DNA of 64,000 nt from Dyadobacter sp. SG02 (GTDB lineage: Bacteria; Bacteroidota; Bacteroidia; Cytophagales; Spirosomataceae): positions 310,001 through 374,000 of the forward strand of contig NZ_FNYL01000003.1 in NCBI RefSeq assembly GCF_900109045.1, written 5' to 3'. Both the position numbers and the translations under genes were made by a program. Within the stretch, counting starts at the first letter, position 1, and the number at the start of each line of letters is the position of its first letter. Shown here piece by piece: positions 16,188 to 22,852 of this stretch. Under the pieces are notes generated by a model. That model ran no database searches and was not told where the DNA came from. It worked only from the letters and a program-made list of their open reading frames with translations.

Positions 16188-17069
16188 ATGAAAAATATAA
16201 CCAACATCCTCATCTTCATAGGTGTGGCCATCGGGGTGTACTATGGGTACAAATGGATTAAAGGCGCCAACTTCTCCGAAAACCAGGGCAATACCTACGC
16301 AGTCATCGTCGGAATTTCTGATTACCTCAATGGCTCCGACCCTGAAAGCGGCGTCCAGGCGCAACTGAACGACCTGCGGTACTGCGACGACGACGCCCGT
16401 ATTTTCTACGATTTTCTGAGAAGCGAAGCAGGCGGCTCGGTACCGGCGGAAAACATCGCGCTGCTGATCGATCACCAGGCGAGCAAGGCAAGCATTATCA
16501 ATCAAATGGAGGCGTTTTTCGCCAAATCCAGCCCGGACGACCGCGTGATATTCTACTTCGCCGGCCATGGTGCGAATGGCTTCTTCGCCAGTTACGACAT
16601 CGATATGCGCGATATGAATACGAGTTTGAAGCACAAGGACGTGAAAGAGGTATTCCGGAAATGCCGGGCGAAAACGCGGCTGTGCTTTGCGGATGCATGC
16701 ATGTCGGGCAGTATGAAGAACCGTGCGCGGGATGTTTCCGAAATGAAGCCGGTACCGGTTTCGGTGCGGTCGTTCGAGGATGAAGAATCGGGCCTGGTGG
16801 TGCTGATGGCGGCACGTTCTTACCAGTATTCGAGTGAGAACGTGAGCATTGGTCATGGCTACTTCACCAAGTTCCTCGTGGACGGCCTGCAAGGCGGCGC
16901 CGACAAGAACAAGGACGCGCTCGTGACTATTAAGGAGGCTTATGATTACCTCTATCTCCACCTTGCATCACTACCTAAAAAGGGTCCGGAAGACAAGGGA
17001 CAGATTCCGGTGATTTTCGGAAAGTATGACCCTGATATGCCGGTAGCGCGGTTGAAGGGGGCGGCGTAG
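16188..17069 (+). CDS. Membrane-anchored caspase-family (C14) peptidase
   Basis: This 293-residue protein has an N-terminal hydrophobic segment (about 4-22), then a caspase fold beginning NTYAVIVGISDY (35-46). The catalytic dyad is visible as H127 in YFAGHG and C171 in FADACMSGS. Acidic residues nearby would suit Arg/Lys specificity of the metacaspase type, but this cannot be settled by reading. The N-terminal segment could be a membrane anchor or an uncleaved signal, so the side of the membrane is uncertain. It is the last gene of the island, 41 bp after the kinase, which suggests proteolysis triggered by phosphorylation. The gene downstream is convergent. Confidence 0.9.
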   Translation: MKNITNILIFIGVAIGVYYGYKWIKGANFSENQGNTYAVIVGISDYLNGSDPESGVQAQLNDLRYCDDDARIFYDFLRSEAGGSVPAENIALLIDHQASKASIINQMEAFFAKSSPDDRVIFYFAGHGANGFFASYDIDMRDMNTSLKHKDVKEVFRKCRAKTRLCFADACMSGSMKNRARDVSEMKPVPVSVRSFEDEESGLVVLMAARSYQYSSENVSIGHGYFTKFLVDGLQGGADKNKDALVTIKEAYDYLYLHLASLPKKGPEDKGQIPVIFGKYDPDMPVARLKGAA

Positions 17070-17088
17070 GGAGACGGCCGCGGAGCAG

Positions 17089-18705
17089 CTATTTGATTAG
17101 GAACCTTATCGATAGCTGCATATTGGGAGTTTTCACGCTTTTGAATCCCTTTTGCGACAGGTTTGATAGCGGAAAGACCGTCATCCAGGCAAACTGCAAT
17201 CGATTATTAAACACATCGGGTGAATGAAATAATATGCCCGCGCGGATGTTCCATTGTTGCGGACGGATATATGATTTTAATGTATCCTGGCCTTTTGCCG
17301 CCAAATGTTCCTGCATAGCGATTGCGCCCGTCGGATACTCAATTTCCCTGAAAAGTAATGCAGATGAATATTTGGCATAGGAGACCCCACCCACCAGGGA
17401 AATCAAGGAAAACGCCCGATACTGATATTGGAGAGAAAAATTCATTCCGAATGCCTTGACGAAGTTGGTATAGTGGCGATTCACGACGTATAATGAATCC
17501 GAACTCCGAAGCGTGTCCAGGCGCTGAGCTACCCGCTCTTTGTTACCGAAATAGGAGTGCAGCGGATTGAAAATGAAAGTCACGCTATGCCTGTTCCAGC
17601 TTTTGGATACAAACACACCGGGAATCGCCAGCCGCAGCGGACGCTTAACGCTGTCGGCGTTGGTAAACATGTAGTTTGGCGACACGATAGACCGGCCGAT
17701 ATTCCACTCCGGCCCGAAATGCACGTCTGTGAATATCGACTTTCGCGTTTTCGGCGCTGGTTGCGCCACAGTCTCCTCAGGTTTTCTGATATATTTACTT
17801 AAATCGTTTCCGGCACCTCCGAAACGGCCGGAAAGTGATTCAAGGCTATTGAGCATGCTGTTCGCAGCCGTCGGAGCGGTTCTATTTTCATGGCTAACAG
17901 AAGAAGTAGTATTGGTTTGATTGAGTAAGGAAGATTCTGTCGGCTGTCTGCCATTACCGGTATTCCCGGATTGGGAACGGTCTTTGGGTAATGCATTTTC
18001 CGCGTAATCGTCGCCCGAAGGCCTGCGCGCCTGCACGTCGCGCTTGTGCATAACCGTTGCCTGCGCATTGCGCGTACGTGTATGGGAAGAGGTTTGGGTT
18101 TGCGCTGTTTGAATGTCGTTATCAATGCTTTTTGAGGACTTGGTACCGGTTTTTGTCCTGTCGTTTGCCACACCTGCCGTGCTAACGCTCCCGATGGCAT
18201 TGCCGCGGGCGGTACTGGTTTTCGTTCTTTCGGTTACGGCGCCGCTGCCCTTTGTGGTACGATTGGCATTGTCCCGGTCGGCACCAGTCTCCATTTTTTC
18301 GGTCAATGGATGAGCCGCCTTTGCAGGATTACCGGCATTATTACGATTGGTACCGGTTTCCATTCTTCCGGTTAATGAATCCAACTTTGTTACAGTACCT
18401 TCGGCATTCCGGCTTTCAGCAGAAATGCGCGCCGGTGCGGTTTGCCGGTCCGCGGTTTTGGTCTTGAAAACAACCCATGCAACCCCGGCGGAAATCGTCA
18501 CCAGGGTGAAAGCCACTATTAAAAACCTTTTGAGTGTTCCAAGCGACTTCCATACCTGTGCCGGCCATTTTGATCCATTAGTTCCACGACCCGTGGCAGT
18601 GTCCAGCATATCATTCATGTCCGCCCATGCGTCGTCGGCCGGGATTTCGGGGTCCGGCAGCGGGTCGTGGAGAAACTTGGTGATCTGTTTGTCTTTTCTT
18701 TTCAT
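17089..18705 (-). CDS. Sigma-linked transmembrane protein with 23-residue repeats and a beta-barrel-like C-terminus
   Basis: This 538-residue protein starts on the A of the TGATG that ends the ECF sigma gene, so it is translationally coupled. The N-terminal 55 residues (DDAWADMNDMLD) resemble cytoplasmic parts of Bacteroidota proteins paired with ECF sigma factors. A transmembrane segment follows at about 60-80. Residues 111-179 are three consecutive 23-residue repeats plus a fragment, Thr/Lys/Asn-rich, with cores such as LTGRMETGTNRNNA and LTEKMETGADRDNA. Low-complexity sequence runs to about 320. The last 210 residues are rich in alternating aromatic and polar residues, as in outer-membrane beta-barrels. 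It may be an anti-sigma factor spanning the periplasm. Confidence 0.7.
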   Translation of the reverse strand: MKRKDKQITKFLHDPLPDPEIPADDAWADMNDMLDTATGRGTNGSKWPAQVWKSLGTLKRFLIVAFTLVTISAGVAWVVFKTKTADRQTAPARISAESRNAEGTVTKLDSLTGRMETGTNRNNAGNPAKAAHPLTEKMETGADRDNANRTTKGSGAVTERTKTSTARGNAIGSVSTAGVANDRTKTGTKSSKSIDNDIQTAQTQTSSHTRTRNAQATVMHKRDVQARRPSGDDYAENALPKDRSQSGNTGNGRQPTESSLLNQTNTTSSVSHENRTAPTAANSMLNSLESLSGRFGGAGNDLSKYIRKPEETVAQPAPKTRKSIFTDVHFGPEWNIGRSIVSPNYMFTNADSVKRPLRLAIPGVFVSKSWNRHSVTFIFNPLHSYFGNKERVAQRLDTLRSSDSLYVVNRHYTNFVKAFGMNFSLQYQYRAFSLISLVGGVSYAKYSSALLFREIEYPTGAIAMQEHLAAKGQDTLKSYIRPQQWNIRAGILFHSPDVFNNRLQFAWMTVFPLSNLSQKGFKSVKTPNMQLSIRFLIK

Positions 18706-19238
18706 CAGAGGAGGTTTTCAAAAATTACTTTCAACCTGTTCCTGCTCTCGCTTAAATGCCATTTGACGGTACCTTCGCTGATACCCAGCGAGCATGCTAT
18801 TTCTTTTATCGAAAAACCATCAATATAGAAAAGGCCGCAAATCCGGCGTGTGGCTACTGGTAACTGCATTAAATACAATTGGACATCTCCGCCTGAGGTC
18901 TGTTCGAAGGGGTTTTCGGAAGATGTGAAACCCATTTTGTCGTCGATCTCTATATAATCGAATGTCTGGGTCTTCCTGTCACGCAGCATGGTAAGCGCCG
19001 CGTTACGCACTGTCGTATACATCCAGTTGAAGAATTCACCCTTCGTATCATCATATTGATGAATGTTCGTAAACACCTTCAGCATTCCATTGTTGATTGC
19101 GGTAACGATGTCATGCTTGTCGTCGAAGAAATTTTTGCAAAGGGCAAAAAGTGCCGGGTAAAATTGCCGGTACAATTTTTCCTGACTCTGGCGATCCTGC
19201 CGTTTACAACCCGCTAGTGTACGATATAATGTGTCCAA
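18705..19238 (-). CDS. ECF-type RNA polymerase sigma factor, TTG start
   Basis: This 177-residue sigma-70 family protein has region 2 (YRQFYPALFALCKNFF, NNGMLKVFTNIHQYD, FFNWMYTTVRNAAL) and region 4 (GFSIKEIACSLGISEGTVKWHLSESRNRLK, about 140-170). The frame begins at TTG 19238; the closest upstream ATG in frame (19280) hits a stop after three codons. The downstream gene overlaps by one base. It is divergent in sequence from the sigma factor at 9768 and has its own membrane partner, so it forms a second, separate regulatory pair next to the kinase island. Confidence 0.85.
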   Translation of the reverse strand: MDTLYRTLAGCKRQDRQSQEKLYRQFYPALFALCKNFFDDKHDIVTAINNGMLKVFTNIHQYDDTKGEFFNWMYTTVRNAALTMLRDRKTQTFDYIEIDDKMGFTSSENPFEQTSGGDVQLYLMQLPVATRRICGLFYIDGFSIKEIACSLGISEGTVKWHLSESRNRLKVIFENLL

Positions 19239-19339
19239 TGACTGTGGAAATGCATGACCGACTAAATTTCAGCCGGCCATGCCTGTTTTGTTTCATTAAA
19301 ACGCTTAAAACGACTTTTAGTGAAAATCACAAACTACGG

Positions 19340-19669
19340 TTAACGAACGGATCTAAGACGTCCCAAAGCAGCCGGAAGGGCCGATCGGCGTTGAGCAGCC
19401 ATACTGTCCACGAAAGTGCTGTCAGCGAAAGTACTGTCGGCGATCGTGCTGTCCCGGACGATTGTGTCCTGATAAATGGTATCCTTTTCAATACTGTCTT
19501 TAACGATCGTATCCCGGGGAATACTGTCCTGCCCAACACTGTCTGTCCCCGTCCTCGCCGAAACCGGTACCGGCGCATTCTCTTCCATTTTTCCTCTTTC
19601 GCAGGCGACCAGCTGGATCAGCAGCAATACCACGCACAATACCAGCCATTTTTCTGTTCTCATGACCAT
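19340..19669 (-). CDS. Small lipoprotein with ten pentapeptide repeats
   Basis: This 109-residue protein has an N-terminal hydrophobic segment and a lipobox LVAC with the lipidated Cys at 23, so it is exported and acylated. Residues 43-92 are ten exact-length pentapeptides of the form D-S/T-x-x-x (DSVGQ, DSIPR, DTIVK, DSIEK and so on, ending DSTFV and DSMAA), encoded by 15-bp units. A short basic tail follows. No family is recognised. It stands just upstream of the ECF sigma/beta-barrel pair on the same strand. An ATG at 19663 is an alternative start. A long open frame on the opposite strand is a shadow of the repeat. Confidence 0.6.
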   Translation of the reverse strand: MVMRTEKWLVLCVVLLLIQLVACERGKMEENAPVPVSARTGTDSVGQDSIPRDTIVKDSIEKDTIYQDTIVRDSTIADSTFADSTFVDSMAAQRRSALPAALGRLRSVR

Positions 19670-19855
19670 CAGTGTTTAAAATTGAATAGATGTAAATCAG
19701 GTGGCCACCTGTCAATAAAATAAACTGCGAAGAAGGGCGGGGAGGTTGGGTGGCTTAGGAAAAAAATATTTGTGGGGCCGATTAACCTGCGCTTTTTCAG
19801 TTAAATAGCAGATATTTGAGCGTTTTATTTTGAAACAAATGCCCAACTAATTCTC

Positions 19856-21028
19856 ATGAAACGAATAACCCTTTTCTGCCTCCTGCTCATCACCTGTTAC
19901 CCCGCATTAGCCCAGAATTACGATGAGGCGAAAGTGCCGCATTATACCTTGCCGGATGTGCTTAAAACCACTTCGGGCAAGACGATCCGCAATGAAGAAA
20001 AGTGGGAGAAGCTGAGAAGACCGGAGGTGCTGAAACTGTTTGAAGACCATATTTACGGGCAAATGCCGACCGACTACGACAGTATCCGCTATGCACTGAC
20101 GGAAGACGACCAGCCGCTTATGAATGGCAAGGCGGTATTGAAGCAAGTCGGTGTAACCGTTTTCAGAAAGGGGAAGTCGGTGCTGATCAACGTCGTCCTT
20201 TTTGTTCCTACGCAAGCCAGGAAGCCTGTACCTGTTTTTTTATTGATTAACAACCGCGGAAAAGAGAATACCGACCCGACGAGGGCTAAAAAGAGCGAGT
20301 TCTGGCCGGCGGAAATGGTGATAGACAGCGGTTTTGCAATTGCGGCATTTCATGTGAGCGACCTTGCGCCGGACAATAAGGATACTTACGCGACCGGCGT
20401 TTTGCAAAAACTTTACCCGGAGCAGTTGACCAAGGACAATGGAATGAAAGCGATCGGCGCCTGGGCCTGGGGAGCGAGCCGCGTAATGGATTATTTTGAG
20501 ACGGACAAGGATATCGACTCCAAAAAGGTCATTGTCGTAGGACATTCTCGGGGCGGTAAAACATCATTGTGGGCGGCTGCGCAGGACCAGCGCTTCGCGG
20601 CCTGCATTACCAATTGCTCGGGCAATACCGGCGCGGCATTGGCGCGCCGGCAGTTTGGCGAACGTATCAGCCGCATTAACACCACGTTTCCGCATTGGTT
20701 TAACGATCACTACAAAAAATACAATGACAAAGAAGGTGCCCTGCCGGTAGACCAGCATATGCTCATCGCGCTCATCGCGCCCCGGCCGGTGTACGCGACC
20801 AACGCTTCCAAAGACCTCTGGGCCGATCCGAAAGGAACGTTTCTGGCATTGAAAGCCGCCGAGCCGGTATATGCATTGTACGGAATCAAATCGGGGTTGC
20901 CCAAAGACCCGCCGGGAATCGACCAGCCGGTAATCGGCGCACATTTTGGTTACCACAACCGGGAAGGCGAGCATAATATGACCACTTATGATTGGGGGAA
21001 TTTTATCCGGTTCGCGAGGAAGTTTTGA
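19856..21028 (+). CDS. CE15-like glucuronoyl esterase (alpha/beta hydrolase)
   Basis: This 390-residue exported protein has a signal peptide (1-20, ending PALAQ) and an alpha/beta-hydrolase fold typical of bacterial carbohydrate esterase family 15. The nucleophile is S231 in GHSRGGKTSLW. NCSGNTGAALARRQFGE (about 256-272) is characteristic of that family, and the catalytic His probably lies in the C-terminal REGEH stretch. CE15 enzymes cleave esters between lignin and glucuronoyl groups on xylan. The gene stands alone between the sigma pair and orphan genes, with a hairpin after its stop. The family call is from motifs only. Confidence 0.8.
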   Translation: MKRITLFCLLLITCYPALAQNYDEAKVPHYTLPDVLKTTSGKTIRNEEKWEKLRRPEVLKLFEDHIYGQMPTDYDSIRYALTEDDQPLMNGKAVLKQVGVTVFRKGKSVLINVVLFVPTQARKPVPVFLLINNRGKENTDPTRAKKSEFWPAEMVIDSGFAIAAFHVSDLAPDNKDTYATGVLQKLYPEQLTKDNGMKAIGAWAWGASRVMDYFETDKDIDSKKVIVVGHSRGGKTSLWAAAQDQRFAACITNCSGNTGAALARRQFGERISRINTTFPHWFNDHYKKYNDKEGALPVDQHMLIALIAPRPVYATNASKDLWADPKGTFLALKAAEPVYALYGIKSGLPKDPPGIDQPVIGAHFGYHNREGEHNMTTYDWGNFIRFARKF

Positions 21029-21070
21029 ATAACCGGCGTGTCGTCAGGCATAAAATTTGAGAGTAAAAGT

Positions 21071-21100
21071 GTAAAAGAAGGTCGAAATGCCTTCTTTTAC
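21071..21100 (+). terminator. 11-bp inverted repeat after the esterase gene
   Basis: A perfect 11-bp stem (21071-21081 with 21090-21100) surrounds an 8-base loop, and the right arm contains the T-rich TTCTTTT. It lies 42 bp after the esterase stop and probably terminates that transcript. An ATG at 21087 falls in the loop, which argues against using it as the start of the next gene. Confidence 0.65.
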
Positions 21101-21119
21101 CATTATAAAAAGCGACAAC

Positions 21120-21347
21120 ATGAAAGACCAAAAGCTCCCGGAAGACTTATCGCAGGTTTTGTTTACCGACATGAACGGTGTGCCCCGCGAAGGGACTTAC
21201 AAAAAAGCTTCGAAAGCATTTATCGAGGCCATCGGCGACGAAGGGCCTGAGGACACCGGTAATATTTACCCGGAAGAAGACATTGTGTCCTGGGAATATC
21301 TGGATAAGAAGGATCGGCCTAATTCGGATATTATGGTGATTCTTTAA
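21120..21347 (+). CDS. Small acidic hypothetical protein
   Basis: This is a 75-residue acidic soluble protein (MKDQKLPEDLSQVLFTDMNG), rich in Glu/Asp with a central GTYKKASKAF helix. No signal peptide or membrane span is visible and no family is recognised. An upstream ATG (21087) would add eleven residues but lies in the loop of a hairpin, so 21120 is preferred. Codon use is like its neighbours up to this point. Confidence 0.6.
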   Translation: MKDQKLPEDLSQVLFTDMNGVPREGTYKKASKAFIEAIGDEGPEDTGNIYPEEDIVSWEYLDKKDRPNSDIMVIL

Positions 21348-21652
21348 TGGGGTGGCGCCCTAAGAAGCTATTGAGCGCATCGCGACACTTGTAATGCTTT
21401 AGATATCATCGATTAACATATCCTGCGTTTTCATAAGTTGTGTTTGGTTACAGTAGAAAATCGGGATCTTTAACCCCAATTCTTTACTTCCAAAGTTTTT
21501 GAGGTAGTTTCACCCTGAATGGGATAATTTCATCTGAAGCAAAGATTTGTAAGTCCCCGATTTTGACTATAGAAAAGGGACAGCTCAAAAGGTGTTTATT
21601 GATCCCGATTGCTATGGCAAACCAGGTAGCGAGAGCTAAATTTCGGAAATCG
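21348..21652. other. AT-richer gap without a clear gene
   Basis: The 305 bases between the small acidic gene and the orphan minus-strand gene hold no intact gene. One short minus-strand open stretch (21588 down to the stop at 21484) translates to a plausible-looking 34 residues ending VKLPQKLWK and could be a gene remnant. No promoter, hairpin or repeat was recognised. Confidence 0.4.
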
Positions 21653-22264
21653 TCACCACCTGTTCATTCGGCCTATCCAGACATTCCCTACTTTTCTGCT
21701 GTACCTAATTTCCTTGCGGCCCTCAAGCAAGATTTCCTCTTCAACAAAACCCGCTTCTAACAATTCATTAATCTCCTCCTGATCGAGGTAGTGAATTTCT
21801 TTAAACCAAAAATCCTCGTCATCATGCTGTCGCCAGGTGAATTTTTGCAACTCTGGGACACTGTCTGCCCAAGTGAGCGGCAGCCGCTCGTTTTTTGTAC
21901 TCTTTCTGTAATAGTTGTCTCTAAATCCACCGATATTATCGACACTCGCGCATACCACCTCGCTTCTGATGGTGTTAGGATAGTTTAGCCAGATTTGAAG
22001 GTCGTAGGGAATCTCCTGGCGCTCAAAAATCTCTTCCCAAAGATTGTAAATTAAGACCAGTTTTTGGATTACTAAACGAAAATACCAGTCCGGTGGCACC
22101 CGGTCACATACACGTGTCCAAGGATCAATCCTTATTTTGACAAATTCTTCCCCCCTCGCTTCGAAGTGGCTTAGATCAGGCATTTTATTGGCCTCAAACC
22201 ATCGGTCGATTTCCTTGATCCGCCGTTTCCAGCCTCTAATTTTCTTGTTATTGACCGTTGTCAT
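21653..22264 (-). CDS. Orphan hypothetical protein, possibly DUF3916-like
   Basis: This 203-residue soluble protein has a basic N-terminus (KIRGWKRRIKEIDRWFE) and many Trp and acidic residues toward the C-terminus (WADSVPELQKFTWRQHDDEDFWFKEIHYLDQEE). The RGxKRR opening reminds me of DUF3916 proteins, but this is a weak recollection. The region is visibly more AT-rich than the flanking genes and has no functional neighbours, which fits a recently gained gene. The start ATG is at 22264. No signal peptide is present. Confidence 0.65.
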   Translation of the reverse strand: MTTVNNKKIRGWKRRIKEIDRWFEANKMPDLSHFEARGEEFVKIRIDPWTRVCDRVPPDWYFRLVIQKLVLIYNLWEEIFERQEIPYDLQIWLNYPNTIRSEVVCASVDNIGGFRDNYYRKSTKNERLPLTWADSVPELQKFTWRQHDDEDFWFKEIHYLDQEEINELLEAGFVEEEILLEGRKEIRYSRKVGNVWIGRMNRW

Positions 22265-22422
22265 GATTTCTTTCGGATTCAGTATTCCCGGCTTTATAAA
22301 AGACGACTGTTACGATGTCCCCGGTCTTCAGGGGGCACAAGGTTGAACAATTGCAAATGTCTAGCCAATCCCAAACATTGATCCTTGTTGAATTTCACCC
22401 TTCAAAACTATTGCAACTTTTA

Positions 22423-22467
22423 TTGCAACAAAAAGAAAAAGGACCTAGCTTTTTAAGCTAAGTCCTT
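22423..22467 (-). terminator. Terminator of the CAU tRNA
   Basis: A stem of two 6-bp helices with one internal mismatch (22439-22451 with 22455-22467, loop TTT) lies just downstream of the tRNA on the minus strand. On that strand it is followed by a run of T with one C (complement of 22423-22438). Confidence 0.75.
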
Positions 22468-22478
22468 GATTTTCAACG

Positions 22479-22552
22479 TGGGCCCACCTGGAATCGAACC
22501 AGGCACCTACTGATTATGAGTCAGTTGCTCTAACCGAATGAGCTATAGGCCC
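22479..22552 (-). tRNA. tRNA with CAU anticodon, probably tRNA-Ile2 or tRNA-Met
   Basis: The 74-nt cloverleaf on the minus strand has a 7-bp acceptor stem (GGGCCTA with TGGGCCC), a D-stem GCTC/GAGC, a 5-bp anticodon stem ACTGA/TCAGT with loop CTCATAA (anticodon CAT), a T-stem CCTGG/CCAGG with TTCGATT, and A73. CCA is not encoded. The acceptor stem GGGCCTA is like that of bacterial tRNA-Ile(GAT), which favours a lysidine-modified Ile tRNA over elongator Met, but the sequence alone cannot decide. Two decayed copies follow upstream on the same strand. Confidence 0.92.
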
Positions 22553-22580
22553 TTATTAATTTTCCAATTTAAGCCGTGGT

Positions 22581-22647
22581 ACCTACTGATTATGAGTCAG
22601 TTGCTCTAACCGATCGGACAAACGGTTTGTGAGCTATAGGCCCCTTT
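22581..22647 (-). pseudogene. Truncated tRNA copy with a D-loop insertion
   Basis: Thirty-three bases (22581-22613) are identical to the tRNA (22505-22537) and cover the anticodon arm and half of the D-arm. A 16-bp insertion (22614-22629, nearly palindromic) then interrupts the D-loop, after which GAGCTATAGGCCC matches the 5' end of the tRNA. The T-arm and 3' acceptor strand are missing, so it cannot fold as a tRNA. It starts 76 bp from the matching position in the intact gene. Confidence 0.85.
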
Positions 22648-22670
22648 TTTGCATTGTATAGAGAATTGCT

Positions 22671-22737
22671 AGTTGCTGACAATCAGATAGTTGTTCTGAT
22701 CAGCCGGACAAACACTTTGCAAGCCATTGCCCCTTTC
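22671..22737 (-). pseudogene. Highly decayed second copy of the tRNA fragment
   Basis: The stretch aligns without gaps to 22581-22647 over 67 bases at about two-thirds identity by hand count, and shares the same D-loop insertion core GGACAAAC. So it derives from the truncated copy, or from its ancestor, after the insertion took place. The anticodon stem no longer pairs. It is not a functional tRNA. Confidence 0.65.
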
Positions 22738-22810
22738 TCAACCTCTATTCGGAGTGCAAAATTAGCGAATCGGTTCAATTCTCCAAATGAATGCCGCAAG
22801 ATTAGCTGCA

Positions 22811-22838
22811 TTTGTCCGTTGGTTGTTTATTACTTTTG
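22811..22838 (+). promoter_or_regulatory. Candidate promoter of the HD phosphohydrolase gene
   Basis: TTTG at 22811-22814 and TACTTTTG at 22831-22838 match the Bacteroidota -33 (TTTG/TTG) and -7 (TAnnTTTG) elements, with a 16-bp spacer that is slightly short. The promoter lies inside what a longer ATG-started reading frame would call coding sequence, so it supports the TTG start at 22853. Confidence 0.55.
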
Positions 22839-22852
22839 CCAAAAAACTGGTT

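Noticed and set aside
19151..19723. 190-codon plus-strand frame across the lipoprotein repeats
   Set aside because: The minus-strand reading has a lipobox and regular repeats; the plus-strand one overlaps the TTG-start end of the sigma gene and has no clear domain.
21087..21119. ATG at 21087 as start of the small acidic gene
   Set aside because: The ATG lies in the loop of a perfect 11-bp hairpin likely to be the terminator of the esterase gene; the next ATG is a better start.
22581..22647. Second functional tRNA
   Set aside because: T-arm and 3' acceptor strand are missing and the D-loop is interrupted by 16 bp.
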